DNA of 64,000 bases from Trametopsis cervina (taxonomy: Eukaryota > Basidiomycota > Agaricomycetes > Polyporales > Irpicaceae): contig MU278369.1 in NCBI GenBank assembly GCA_022385755.1, forward strand, positions 101,675 through 165,674. The letters run 5' to 3'. The translations under genes and the position numbers were made by a program. This document shows, in pieces, positions 1-11,555 of the stretch; position 1 is the first letter of the stretch; the number at the start of each line of letters is the position of its first letter. The notes below the pieces were generated by a model. The model did not search any database, was not told the DNA's origin, and saw only the letters and a list, made by a program, of their open reading frames with translations.

Positions 1-678
1 AGATCTTGTATGAATGTTAATTGAAGTGACGCTGGTGACAAAGATTCGCAAAACTCCACGTTCAGAAGACAGTTGCCTGATCGTACGAGCTGTGTAGAGA
101 TAAAGTCCCCACGAGGGTTATTGCCGCCCTTTGAAAGGAATTTAGACAATACAACTACGTCTGTCCACAGAGCAGGAGTTCCGAGGACAATGTTCCGCCA
201 ATGGCGACAGACAAGCGAGGGTGCTGCGATTGCAGTGCAGTATGCCCCTGGGGTGTAACCTTGACAATACCAGTAGTCGATTGTGATTCTGCGATAGGCT
301 GGCATAAGTGATTCGAAGATGGCACTTAGAATCTCCAACGGTAATCTGTTGACCACGGGGTAACGATTTTTGACACGTCGCACGGCAAAGATGAGAGACT
401 GGAGTTGCTCAAGTAGAACACCATCCTGAACGGAGATCAAGTGATTAGCTTCTAAACAGAGATGCAGTGCAAAAACAGATCGCTCACTGGGAACTCCGGA
501 GCAACACTGCATAAGTAATTCGGTCGTTAGAAAAGGTATGCAGCAGCATGCAATGACGGGTTACTCGCCGAAACAACTCGTGGTCATCGAGGTTCGAAAG
601 CCAATCCAGGGAGTTGGACAAGTACTTCAAACAGTTTTGCATAGTCTTCATGTTGAATTCAAATAATTGAGGTGCCAT
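1..678 (-). CDS. F-box protein, copy 0 (partial, 3' end beyond window start)
   Basis: This is the 5' part of an F-box gene. F-box proteins are substrate adaptors of SCF ubiquitin ligases; the substrate here is unknown. Exon 1 is 678-565 and starts MAPQ..FEFN. It ends at a GTAACC donor after a conserved acidic DDHEL.RR segment. Exon 2 starts at 425 behind a CAG acceptor and is open to the window edge. It carries the F-box core (NRLPLEILSAIFESLMP) and the downstream CRHWRN and GTPALWTD signatures. It is nearly identical to the gene at 16,187-18,007, but has an in-frame loss of eight codons in the acidic loop after the F-box (near 255-275). No frameshift or stop is seen in the visible part, so it may be functional. 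The start codon was chosen because MAP..FEFN is shared by all copies. Confidence 0.8.
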
Positions 679-930
679 TGCAATGATGTGCGCCACTGGG
701 AAGAGCGTGGATGTCTGTTGATGACGGCGAAAGCAAGCTTGCAGTCACGCGCGCTTCGTCCTCCACCGACATCGACACATGACCGCGACGCTACTAACAG
801 TCAAGCCACCAAGGATTCCGTCGATTTCAGCAAGGAAAAATACTACGAAAGAACATCTCCCCTAGTCTTGACATGTCTACCAAAGCACTACTGCTTATCA
901 TTTCCTGTCTATCAATTCAAAGACCCTTCT
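1..930. repeat. Direct duplication, copy A of the F-box/lipase segment
   Basis: This segment matches 17,305-18,215 in the same orientation almost base for base. It covers the 5' part of the F-box gene and its upstream flank. Similarity fades near 930. The lipase downstream in this copy (1,038-2,287) is complete, while in the other copy only a fragment of its first exon is left. Confidence 0.85.
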
Positions 931-1037
931 CCGTTCCTTCTCGCATAGCCTTGGCTCGAGAGGACTGGGACATCTCTTATCCCTCATACCCTATTTTACA
1001 TGCATACCGAGAGTAAAGAAAACAATCACACCGCCGC

Positions 1038-2287
1038 TCAGCAGCCCATCGTAATTCCGTCATACGGCCCACTATGGTCCGAGGTGTTGCCGTCAAACAC
1101 GTTAGGTACGTCCCCGACCGTGCACAGGCTGCTCGTGTTGTCCTGACCTGTACCCCACCGCACCGCCATCTCAATCAGCTCACACAACTCCTTAAGGAGG
1201 GGTAAAGTGCTCACCAGGACACGACTCCCACACGTTCGACTCGGTGATGTGCACCTCTCCCGCGGGGTGGTGGAAGCCGAGGAAGCGGCCGGGGACGATG
1301 GGCACAATGTCCTTCTTGTTGCTGATATGCGTGACATGTAGATGCGCGTCTACATAGTCTGCAAACGCTTGGTTTCCGACCTGCATACACGGTTTGGTAC
1401 ACCAATGCAGGCGCTGAGAGGGAGGGAGAAGCTTACCCGGGGGAGACCGTATAGGACGGTCTTGAAAGTCGTGCCGGACGGGAGGTGCAGAGGCAGGTAC
1501 ACGGAGTCAATCAGGGAGAGAGCCGCGCCTGGAATTCAACCAAAGCTCAGCTGGGGTCTCAAGCTGAATGGTTCAAGAACGGGACCTACCGAGTGAGTGC
1601 CCGACAAGCGTGACTGACGTTGCCTTGTGCGCGGACAGTGCGCTCTGCACGGCAGACAAAACCTGTTTAGCGGTCCTATGATACACCCAAACGCGTCAGC
1701 GGAGGAGAAACCGGCGGGTCTAGGGTATGATGCGTACTTCGCCTGTTCATTTGCAAACCCAGAGTGGGCCTCCACAGACGAGCTGATGCCGGGAAAGAGC
1801 GAGGAGTCGAGGTTCTTCCGTGGGATGTCTGCGTCTGTCAGGTCGGCCGTGCTGGGTGCGCACGTCAGTACAACCAGCAACGCTGCCGAGCTGCGTTACT
1901 TACAAGCTGCTAGGATCCGTCCCCTGGTGCGCAACAACAACCGTCTTTAAGCTCGGATCGAACCCGACATACCCTACCTCGACACATCAGCACACGCCCT
2001 CTCCTGGCCAGTTTCAGTACAGCGACCGACTCACAAAACTGTACACTCGTTCCGTCCCCGCCACTCGCAACGGGCACGAACCCGGGGTTCGCCTTGCAGT
2101 TCGCGCCGCACGACCACGCGAGCGTGCTCGCAGGAGTGCAGTATGCCGTGCTTGCGTAGTGCGTGTACGGCTTGAACGCACTGATTTGGGAGGTCGAGAG
2201 CGCGGTGATGCTTGCACGGGGCTCGAGGGGGAGTGCCGCTCCCGCGGCGGCGAGCGAGAGGAGTGCAAGTACGAGCTTCGAGGCCAT
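1038..2287 (-). CDS. Secreted class-3 lipase, copy 1
   Basis: Predicted secreted alpha/beta-hydrolase of the fungal class-3 lipase family (Rhizomucor lipase / feruloyl esterase type), cleaving acylglycerols or similar esters. Seven exons: 2287-2035, 1973-1904, 1851-1738, 1675-1590, 1528-1437, 1380-1215, 1147-1038. All have GT-AG introns and consistent phase, giving 296 aa. A signal peptide is clear (start MASKLVLALLSL, Ala-rich end near residue 19). The nucleophile elbow GHSLG is at 171-175 (Ser173). The Asp is in KKDIVP (Asp229) and the His in DHSGPY (His285), matching the Ser-Asp-His order of the family. Six of the seven exons have the same length as in copy 2; exon 6 is six bases shorter. 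A TATA element lies 80 bp upstream. The true substrate cannot be read from sequence. Confidence 0.88.
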
Positions 2288-2366
2288 GGCACAGGAATCA
2301 ACAGGGTAGGCAGGGGCTGCTACGAGCGAGGCGGCTGGCCTTGGAAGCTATCGCGGGTTGTACAGG

Positions 2367-2373
2367 TTTTATA
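2367..2373 (-). promoter_or_regulatory. TATA box of lipase 1
   Basis: TATAAAA on the minus strand about 80 bp upstream of the lipase start codon. The paralog at 7,672 has one at nearly the same distance (71 bp), which supports a real promoter element. Confidence 0.6.
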
Positions 2374-2723
2374 ACTCGGTATGCCAAGAGATAGAGTGAT
2401 TGCCCATGCTGCTTAGCAGCGAAAGGTGACAGTGTGCATATGATGCTGTCCGCTTATCCTTCTGGCACCTAACAATGTGAGAACACCGCGTACGCGATGA
2501 AATTCTCGGTTCGGAAGCTTGGCTGGTGAGCGCATGCAGAACAACACTTGTATTTGAATTGCCGCGAAGGTCCGTGATTGGAAGCGGGCGATCCTGGCCA
2601 GCTATGCCACTAGAACGGGGATGGATTTGCATGTAGAAGTGATATCGATGTGCGCGCGTATGCACGCTAGAAACAAATGCATGGATTTCCTGTCAAGTTG
2701 TCAGACCAATCACGGCTTGCACG
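2374..2723. other. Gene-free spacer
   Basis: About 350 bp between the lipase 1 promoter and the left edge of the 3.5-kb duplication. I see no coding signal or recognisable element. Confidence 0.5.
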
Positions 2724-3868
2724 ACAGGAGCCGACACATGTGTGATGTTTTCGCGCGGAGAACTCGCGCATATATGTAAACACGGCTGGAATGAGAGTAA
2801 GGACGCACATGTAACGAGTATTTTCGGTGCCGTGAACTACTGTGGCAGCGAAGTGCTATATCAGCTGATAGATGTATATTGTCGGGAGAATCTCTCGGGA
2901 TGTGTAAATGAGACACAGCACGTACACTATCTTGTGGTAAGCATTTTTGTACGGCACTCGTGCTGAGTGCATGTGGATTGTTGTACGCCGTGGGATACTT
3001 TAGGAAGGCGTCCGTCACCTGCGCCGTAGTTTATCCAATAGTCAGCAAGTCATAAACGGATGCTGCATTTAGGATCTTCACATACTGTTGTTATCGATGG
3101 GTTATCGTGAGCTGCTGCAGAATTGAGCGGGATTCGAGGATTGAACTACACGTTAGATGTGATGGGTGAGTTGGACTTCAATTACGGCAGAATTGGAAGG
3201 TTGTCTGCCCAAAGAGAAACGGGTTTGGCACTTTAAATCACAGAGCAGCAAGATACAACATATATCCTGACTGTGTCAGATTGTCTGCAGCTCGCGCTCT
3301 GCGACAAGAATTCGTGCGAGACAAGCTTCGGAGGGATTCGGCGCGTAAAGGGATGAGCTAGTCACGGTACAGCAGTGTCACACCGTGACTGATGCGCCGG
3401 TGATGCGCCATGCCCGCCAACACCCTTTCGACGCTCAACGCATTCCCCAAACTGCTTTCTGACACAATAGCTCACCTGCCTACAAACGGCTCGTCAAAGC
3501 ATCACTGCCCATTGGAACGTCTACTATACGAACGTCTAGGGTGCTTCTGACGATTATTGTAAAGGGACATGCAAGGCCAGCCATGTCCTAGTACCCTTGC
3601 ACCAAACGTTGTCATCGCCATTCTGGGGGTCATATCTCGGGCGGCACGGATTCACTATACGACATTGACTCCAAATCAAACCCTTCCCTGTTAACATTGC
3701 CTCGCTTCGTGCTAAGCTTACAAGGACGCGGGTGGCCTGTTTGCATACCCAGGGAAGCACTGTCATTAAGCGACGCGGTCATGTGACTGTGTTCGCAGCG
3801 TGGTTGGCTTTAAGCCTGCTTTTGCCGACCACTCTTCCTCCCATACCATAGCGCCGCCCACAACTACG

Positions 3869-5729
3869 ATGGCACCCCAAGCCAAGTCTTTTGAATTCAA
3901 CATAAAGACAGTACAAAGCTGCTTCGAGTACCTGTCTGATGCCCTGGACTGGCTTTTGAGCATCGACGATTACGAGCTATGTCGGCAAGTAGACCCTCTT
4001 CGCATACCCCTTCATAACGTTCCGCCTGACCAAATTCTGTATCCCAACCAGCGTCTCTCGCGAGTCGGAGTCAGAGATAGGCCCAGCGCGACTACCTGAC
4101 TTTCTGACCGCGCGCATCCGTGCGCTCCTCTTTGTCGTCCGACGCGTGGCCAATCGGTACCCTGCGATCAACAGACTACCCGCAGAACTCCTCAGCGCTA
4201 TCTTCGAAGCACTCATGCCCGCCGATCCCAGGATCACGCTCAACGACAGGCGCGACAACGAGGACGATGACGATGACGACGAGGATGAAGATAGCGACCA
4301 CGAGAGTAGAGGGAAGGCAAGATACCAAGCTGCCCATGCGGCGCCCTCACTTGTCTGTCAGCATTGGCGGGACGTCGCGCTCGGGACTCCTGCGCTGTGG
4401 ACAGACATCCACGTGTCATCACGCACACTTTTGAGAAACAGGAACAACCCTTACGGGGCCTTCATCTCAACGCAACTCGCGCGATCTGGCAACTGTCCTC
4501 TGAACGTGCAGCTCAACACAGTCTTATCCCCGGCGTCACTCCAACTGTTGTTCATACAAGATCTGCTCAAACATACCCACCACATCCGACGCTTGACAAT
4601 GCGTGTTCAAAGCACGAACGACGACGCCGAGATCCATCTGTGGACTGCAAACGCCAGCCAGCTAGAGGTCCTGGATATAACGGGAGCTCACTACGATACA
4701 TCAGCATCGCGGCCTTCTGTGGGTCCCCCGCTATCGAGTGAAGCCCACGCACCTCGTCTGCAAACATTAGTCATGTATAACCCCATGTGCTGTCGGGTGG
4801 GAATGTTCCGGACCCTACGGCACCTGCTGGTGCAATTCTACAGCAACGCATCCATGGCGAACCTGGCGCGCGGGCTGATGGATGTGTTAGCGTTGAATGC
4901 ACATACACTGGAGGACCTCGTGGTGGTGAATCCACTCAACGAGCCGACTGCGGAGGACGAACAGACACTGACGAGCGCACTAGAAGGAGTTGTGCCCGTG
5001 GACATGCCGGCACTGCATCGCCTTCGCGTACAAGACATGCTCTTCCACAGGATAATCGAGCCTAGACTCGTCTTGCATGCCTGTGCACGAGACTACGGCC
5101 TCATCTACTCCAGAGATGACCCTCGCTTCAACCGGTTTTTAGCAAAGAGGCTCTTCGTCTCGTGCACCCACATCATTGTGACAGATGGCACCGCGGCCAC
5201 GCGCACGCGGAAACTGGGCCGGAAACTGGGCCGGACACTTGCAGCCTTTGTCGATACACGCAATGTCAAGGAGCTGTGGCTGCAGTCAGATTGTGACCTC
5301 GACGATATGCTTGAAGAGCTTGAGGAGCTTGAGCCGATGCACGTGGTCGAGAAGCTCGTCATCTTGGAAACGCTGTGGTCCGCGCTGACGCGAATCACCG
5401 AATGCAAGCTGTTCCCTGCGCTTGAGGAGCTGCAGCTGCATACGCAGAAAGCGGAGAGTTATTGCACGATAGTGGACTTCCTCGCAGGGCGGAAAGCAGA
5501 CGGGCGGGCGATCAAGACGCTGCGGCTCGTTCGCGATTGGAGACCGTGGTATAGGAAGAACGATTTTCCGATGTTCGTAGAACGGAGATCAGAGTTTGAG
5601 AAGTATGTTGCGAATGTGGTGTATGAGGATGTTCCACGCGGCAGTCAGCCCCCGCGCATGGAACTGCCTGCAGTGTGCACGACGGGATCCCTGGTTCATG
5701 TATACTGGGACCCGTGGACAATGGACTGA
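3869..5729 (+). CDS. F-box protein, copy 1
   Basis: Member of the local F-box family, a presumed SCF adaptor. Exon 1 (3869-3988, 40 codons) starts MAPQAKSFEFN and ends DDYELCRQ before a GTAGAC donor. The main exon is open at least from 4085 to the stop at 5729. It carries the F-box (NRLPAELLSAIFEALMPADP, about 4154-4213), then CQHWRDV and GTPALWTDI. The C-terminus has the family signature PPRMELP..C and a terminal W.PW motif. The exact acceptor is unresolved: in-frame AG sites lie within about 4050-4075. After the F-box there is an acidic run of Asp and Glu (about 4258-4306) that is much longer than in the 18.7-kb and 28.9-kb copies. A perfect 12-bp tandem repeat at 5209-5232 duplicates an RKLG-type tetrapeptide. 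The substrate is unknown. Confidence 0.78.
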
Positions 5730-5883
5730 AGGTGAGCATGTTTGAATGTCCTGTCTCCCGTCATGTTAACACACCAACAGAGTGACGACAACATTCATGC
5801 AGCATTTGCTTATGTGGCTCTCCGTTGGATCCGAAGCGAAGTGCTACCCGTCATCTTTGTAGAGTTGCTAACCCGACGTCTTC

Positions 5884-5889
5884 AATAAA
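5884..5889 (+). terminator. Poly(A) signal of F-box copy 1
   Basis: AATAAA about 155 bp after the stop codon. It is conserved at the matching site (14,796) behind copy 2. Confidence 0.5.
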
Positions 5890-6260
5890 TACAATGCGAA
5901 TGTTTCTTTGGACCTGTGCAGAGAGTCCATCACGTTGTAGAGCACGGGCGGTAATGATTTCAGACAATCAGGCCATGACTCTCGTGGCATACTGCTTGGG
6001 CTTCCCGGTTTTATCTCCTCATCCAGTCTTATGTCGCATCGTCGCTTCTCTTCTGGCAAAAATACTCCCAAAGCGACTGTAAGCCCAGGTCATTCATCGC
6101 ATCTAATGTATTTTAATTCCTCTTATTCTCACTAATCTCTAGAGCGGTATATGGTAGTCCACAGATACAAGCGATATGCGAGTACCTCACTTGTAGCCTT
6201 TCTTGTGCTCTACTGACTATCGAGTAAACCGCAGCGCAAGCAACAGATACCTCTTTACTG

Positions 6261-7600
6261 CAAAACAGGACTGTACTGTAAAGCTAACATGCATACTGTG
6301 GAGACGGTCGGCAGGTAGCCTGTCTTGAGTTGCGTCGGTGGGTCCGCTCACCACCGTACCCCTAAATTGACAGAGGTCCAAGACAAAAACGCAGACGGTT
6401 CGAAACCCAAAAAAAAAATCATCCTGGTCATGCACACGGATCGCATATAAACGGCGGCACCACCCTTTGACGCAGGACTTGTAGACGCGTCGCGGTCGCG
6501 GGCTGTTGAGAAAATCGAAAGCTGTGTCTGAGTTTCGGGGAGATCAGGAACGCTGCCCGTTGAGGCGTGGTAGGGTGCGCCCGAATTGGCCAAGTTTGTT
6601 TTTGTACCTCTCGTTGCCGACTGCAATAGCGGCTGCAGCGCTGTACAGCGACAAACACAAGTGCAAGGTTTCTTCTCACAATCATCGCGCTTGTTTTAGT
6701 TTCCACATACGAACTCTATGTCACCTGCCCACTTCGCCGCGCCTCTTCAGTACGTTACGCGTTCAGTCCATGCCGGCACCTTCGGCCCTCTCTCGCTGTT
6801 TTCCAAGCTGCCCACGCCGACGACGACCCACGTTCATCGATAACAATGTGTGTACCCAATCCGACCCGTCGCATCCCTTTGTACTCTCCTCAACGCCAAC
6901 GCCCAACTCGTGCCTGCGCTCCCAAAAATATCTGTATCGCCACACGCGACCGCATGGAGTGCACGTCGTAGCGCCGTCGTATATGTCGAAAGCGCGTACG
7001 TGCCACAACGGCGTATCACTATTTGCTACTCCCGAAATGGCTCTACATCAGCTGATACGCTATTCAGAGCTGACGCCACGCCAGTCGCCCTCTTCCCTGC
7101 TCATTGGCGTACCCCACCATATGTCGTCCGTTGCTCTCATCTAACCACGTTTGAAAACAGGCCATGCAGTCCATGACACACCCTGTGAGTACACACCTGA
7201 TCTCCGGGCCAACAACAACGCACAGAAGCGCAGCCCGCGTTCCCACTTCCATCCCCATCCACCACGTCACTTCTCTGTGCAAATCCCCGTCCGACCAGCC
7301 TTGTTTCCCCTCCCGCGCCTGTCAGTTCAGTCTAGGATCGGCCGGTTCATGAAAGTTCACGCGCGGCGAAAGACAAACGGGCGAGCTCGGCGTTGCGCAG
7401 TCTTCTGAATGTGAATGTACTGTCATGGTGCGCACGTATACGTACACGGCGTTCTCGCACCCCCAGCCGCGAGAAGAAACGTCGGACGTGCCCATATGGA
7501 CCCTGACACCCTTCTCTGCCTAGGATCCTGCACAGCATGCTCTTCCAATAACATAAACACCTGTCCCTCCGCCGTTTCCGTCATCCGAGTCTGCTATAAC
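6261..7600. other. Gene-free stretch upstream of lipase 2
   Basis: About 1.3 kb. The longest open frame (6506-7144, plus, 212 codons) is rich in Arg, Ser, His and Pro, overlaps other open frames, and shows no domain, signal peptide or splice support. I do not call it a gene. The stretch next to 7,600 is presumably the lipase 2 promoter. Confidence 0.5.
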
Positions 7601-7606
7601 TATAAA
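7601..7606 (+). promoter_or_regulatory. TATA box of lipase 2
   Basis: TATAAA 71 bp upstream of the start codon at 7,672, followed by a pyrimidine-rich leader typical of fungal transcription starts. Confidence 0.6.
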
Positions 7607-7671
7607 GCTCGCGCACAGCGACTGCGCACGTCCTCCCCCGTCCCCTCCGTCCTCGTCCCTCCTCAGCCGCC

Positions 7672-9259
7672 ATGGCCTCCACGCTCGCCCTCATCCTCTC
7701 TCTGGCCTGTGTCACCTCCGCATTCCCCCTCCAGCCCAGACAAAGCATAACATCCCTAACCCCCTCCCAAATCGCCTCCTTCAAGCCCTACACACACTAC
7801 GCAAGCACAGCCTACTGTTCCCCAGCAAGCACGCTCACATGGACCTGCGGCGCGAACTGCGAGGCGAACCCTGCTTTTGTGCCGGTTGCGAGTGGGGGGG
7901 ATGGGACTGATGTGCAGTTTTGTGAGTCTTCGCGCTGGGAGCGTGGATTGGTGGAATGAAGAACTGATGGGATGAGATGGGGGTGTAGGGTATGTGGGCT
8001 TCGACCCGAGCCTGAACACGGTCATCGTCGCGCACCAGGGGACAGATCCGAGCAGCTTGTACGTCCCCCCCCTCCTTCTCTTTTTTGTACACTCACGCAC
8101 GCTCATGCTAAACGCGGAAATAGCGTGGCAGACCTAACAGACGCAGACTTCTTCCTCGACTCGCTCGACAGCACGCTCTTCCCGGGCGTGAGCTCGGACG
8201 TGGAGGTGCATTCGGGGTTCGCGAAGGAGCAGGCCAAGTGCGTCCCGTTTCTTTTCTCCTCTCCTCCTGTTTCCCTTTTCCCTCATTCGACTTCGTCCCT
8301 CGTCTTCCCCCGACCTCCTTCGTCGCTCCTTCGCTTCGCTCGGTGTGTGTTCGCAAACTAACGCGCGACGCGTAGAACGGCCCCGCAAATCCTGTCCGCA
8401 GTCCAAACAGCCCTCAGCGCGCACAAATCGTCCTCCGTGACGCTCGTCGGGCATTCCCTCGGTACGCTTCCCTCTTCTCCTCCTTCTCTTCTCCCACTCT
8501 CTCCCTTCTCCTTCTCTCCCCGCTCCCGCTGAAAATCTCGCGCGTTTCGCTACCGCTACACCCGCTAACGCACGCGCATAAACAGGCGCAGCCCTCTCCC
8601 TCCTCGACGCAGTCTACCTACCCTTGCACCTCCCCGCCGGGACGGCGTTCAAAGCGGTGTTGTATGGTTTGCCGAGGGTGCGTCTTCTTCTCTTTTCCTC
8701 CTCTTTTTTCCCTCCTCTTCTCTTGCTCCTCTGCCTCTTCTCTGCCCTCCTCCTTCCCCCCACCTCGTTCTCTCTTCCCCCTCCGCCTCTTTCTTCCATC
8801 CATCGGCAGAAAACAGAAAGCTAACGCACCCCCAGGTCGGCAACCAACCCTTCGCAACCTACATCGACGCGCACCTCCCCTCCTCACTCACGCACATCAA
8901 CAACAGGGAGGACATCGTGCCCATCCTCCCCGGCCGCTTTTTGGGGTTCCATCACCCGGCGGGCGAGGTGCATATCACGGATGGGGGGGTGTGGGAGAGT
9001 TGTTTTGGTACGTGTCCTTCTTCTTCTGTTTTCCTCCTTCTTCTCTGTTTCGTTTCGAGTTTTCTTGTCCGCTTTCTCGAGCTCGATGAGACGAGAGAGA
9101 GAATAGAGGAGTTTTTTTAAAGAGAGGATGCTGATGGTGGTGTGAACAGGCGAAGACAACCCAAGCACGCTCTGCATCGTCGGCGACGTCCCGAACATCT
9201 TCGACGGCGACGAGGACGACCACGACGGGCCGTACGACGGGGTCATCATGGGGTGCTAA
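7672..9259 (+). CDS. Secreted class-3 lipase, copy 2
   Basis: Fungal class-3 lipase of 297 aa, predicted secreted. Seven exons: 7672-7921, 7989-8058, 8124-8237, 8376-8461, 8586-8677, 8836-9007, 9150-9259. All are GT-AG with phases that keep one frame. The signal peptide MASTLALILSLACVTSA is followed by a short propeptide-like region. Catalytic residues are Ser172 in GHSLG, Asp230 in REDIVP and His286 in DDHDGPY. Cysteines flanking these blocks are shared with copy 1. The introns are unusual: most are long strings of C and T, and intron 5 is 158 nt, far longer than introns elsewhere in the window. A G-rich tract follows the stop codon. The hydrolase family is certain; the substrate (acylglycerol, feruloyl or other ester) is not. 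Confidence 0.9.
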
Positions 9260-9321
9260 CCTCTTGCATACATCCTTCCATCCTTTGCCCTTTATCCTTT
9301 ATCCTTTTGTCCTTTACGTGG

Positions 9322-9377
9322 GGCCGTGGGAGGGTGGGCGGGCGAGTGGGAGGGGGGAGGGGGGAGGGGGGGAGGTG
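9322..9377 (+). other. G-rich tract, possible G-quadruplex
   Basis: A dense series of G runs of three to six bases starts about 60 bp after the lipase 2 stop codon. It satisfies the usual G3+N1-7 pattern several times over. It could affect 3' end formation or replication; this is inference from base content only. Confidence 0.5.
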
Positions 9378-11075
9378 GAAAGCAAAGGTGTACGATACGA
9401 TACTATACATGTAACTTACTATGCGGAAAATCGCGAGATCGGGCGCACACTAATACTACCACGTCTGCGGCCCATCCCTGCGTGAAGCCTCTGCAGGTAC
9501 GTCCTCTTCATACCGTACGCGCCGCATACGACCACAACCACTCCCATCGTCATGGGTTTTCTCGCAACCTCCCCGTAAATCCGTGATTGCATGCGTATCC
9601 CATATAACTTGGATCGACTTCTTCGTTATCATCACTGAATATTTGATTTCTTGGTGAAGTCACGTCGACTGCACTGCGTCCTGACGCTCCTCATGATCAG
9701 GCGCTCACCAGACTGACGTCTGGTATGCCCAACATGCTCACCCAACGTCCACGGTACTATAGTCATCCCGTCAATCGGGTATCGAGAGGCCATCTCGAAT
9801 GTTATACCCACCATGCCCCTCATTTTATTTTGCACGCCATACGCAGCTCAGCATCAGCATCAGCGTAGATCTCGGTAGCGGAAGGCGACATCTGGACCTC
9901 CAAAACACCTCCCTTCTCGTCTACATACTTTCGTCCCTCGTGCGATTATTTTTTGCCTGTCATTTCACGGCGGAAATCACGAATCCGTGAATTTGAGAAC
10001 CCCCAACGATAGTATGTTTCACCGAACAGAGCGACTCGGCTCGGTACGGGTCGGGAAGGAGGTGGAGGTTGCGTCCAGAGATCAGGGTCCGAGCGCACCA
10101 TCTGATTTCTAGCTTCTCGTCCGGGCGTTGCGTTTACAGTACAGTACCTACAACAGCCCGTAATGCCATCTTGGATACAAATACGTGCTGCTCGTTGGAT
10201 ATCCGATATGTATGCATTGACCACCGGTGGCGCAAGGATACAGCGGACGCAGACGTGCGGATATGCGGGAGATCGTGTGCTGGTGAGTAGCCTTCCCCTC
10301 GGTCTCTTTTCTTGTGAGTGGGGAGGCGGACGGTGGGACGGGACGGGACGAGAACAGAACGAGAGAACTCGCACGATCTCTGCGAGTTGCTGGATATCTT
10401 AAGGAGGGGCGAGGAGGATCATGGCGGTGTTCCTATGGGACGGGGTGTTAATCTCGAGGTGTCCGACAGTATACGTTGGATCGCACTGGAAATTGGAATG
10501 CGATGCGACGAATAAGACGCAGCACTATCTCGTCTTCGTCATCTTGTCTCTAGTCAGCTCATACGATCCAGTAAGCCACGTTTCGCCGATCCGAGCGCAT
10601 CCTACCTTGGACGTGCGAGGTCTCTGTCCCGATCTGAAGTCTTGGAGCCTCAATGCACACGCAGCAGCACACTGCTGTGGGTTCCACCGAAAAACGCGAG
10701 CTTCAATAACATAACGTCAACATTCAAAGATAGGAAAAAGGCGGGTGCGAATGCACCTTCTGCCTTCCGGCTGGAGCATGGAAATCCCGACAGGAATGTG
10801 CTTGCGAAGATCGGTGCCTCTACGTCCACACCTCGTCTCCTGTCATGACGTGCTGCCTCACGCACGTGCCCGACTGGCGCGAACCCGTGTGTTCATCGAC
10901 CAGTTCCTATACACGGCTGTTTAAGCAGTAGCTTGTCTGCCACGGGAGGGTGAGGGCGAGGGTTTACACGGGCGAGATGGCGTTTGTCGTGGTGTAACAG
11001 GTAATCGGGATGTAGCTTGGGCGCACGCCCTCCCACACCGCCCGCAACGGGCTCGCTCGGATAGTGAAGACCAGC
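9378..11075. other. Gene-free stretch
   Basis: About 1.7 kb between lipase 2 and the first MADS-gene fossil. There are only short overlapping open frames without domains or consistent splice sites. Confidence 0.5.
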
Positions 11076-11323
11076 ACGCTCGCCCTGGTAGCACAGTACA
11101 ATACACCAGAAAAGGTCCCTGCACCTCAAATCAGCACATCCGACGACAAACGTTTGCACACCTTTTCTCTTCCTTTTTCCGGACATGGTCTTCGAAGAAT
11201 CGGAGTAGGAGGGCAGCTCGATGATCTGCCATTACTAGCATACATATAGTTTACATCGCGGGAAAGCCGTGCATCGTCCATGCGTGCCCGCTTGTGCGGC
11301 ACCGCCGAAAGCGGGAAGGGCAT
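11076..11323 (-). pseudogene. MADS-box gene fossil alpha (3' flank joined to an exon 6 scrap)
   Basis: On the minus strand 11,275-11,323 reads [17 protein letters not shown]. This matches the [18 protein letters not shown] stretch of exon 6 of the intact MADS gene (near 22,150-22,210). The rest, 11,076-11,274, matches the 3' flank of that gene (about 20,780-20,990). The roughly 1.1 kb between these points in the intact gene is missing. The fossil cannot encode a MADS domain. It is almost identical to the fossil at 15,706-15,951. Confidence 0.75.
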
Positions 11324-11555
11324 ATGCTGAGCCCGCGACGGCGACGGCGACGGCGCAGAGGGGGAGTGGAAAAGCGAGGGGTTACTGTTACGGCTGTGGC
11401 CGTGATTGGGGCGTGATAACCCCAAAGACGACGGGTAGCACTGTTACTTTTGGATCCAACGGTGGACGACATAAACAGGTGCTGCATGAATACCACTATC
11501 GTTTGGTTGGTGAGTTGACATGACGAAAGACGGGATCACGGAATATGCTCACGTT

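Larger units (their letters stand above)
2724..6260. repeat. 3.5-kb segmental duplication, copy A
   Basis: Direct duplicate of 11,646-15,030, readable by eye along its full length. It contains about 1.1 kb of upstream non-coding DNA, one two-exon F-box gene on the plus strand and its 3' flank with a poly(A) signal. Both edges are traceable. The left one falls at a short common AGGAGCCGACA string (2,723 / 11,646); the right one fades after a stretch containing CTACTGACTATCGAGTA. Copy B has lost about 150 bp in the 3' flank. Confidence 0.9.

Noticed and set aside
2710..3018. Minus-strand frame of about 100 codons, also present at 11,646-11,945
   Set aside because: Its conservation is explained by the recent 3.5-kb DNA duplication, and the N- or C-terminal ends differ by frameshift between copies.
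6390..6412. GGTTCGAAACC, resembling a tRNA B box
   Set aside because: No A box at the right distance and no acceptor stem; not a tRNA gene.
6506..7144. 212-codon open frame on the plus strand
   Set aside because: Arg/Ser/His/Pro-rich translation, several overlapping frames on both strands, no domain, signal peptide or splice support. It lies in the likely promoter of lipase 2.
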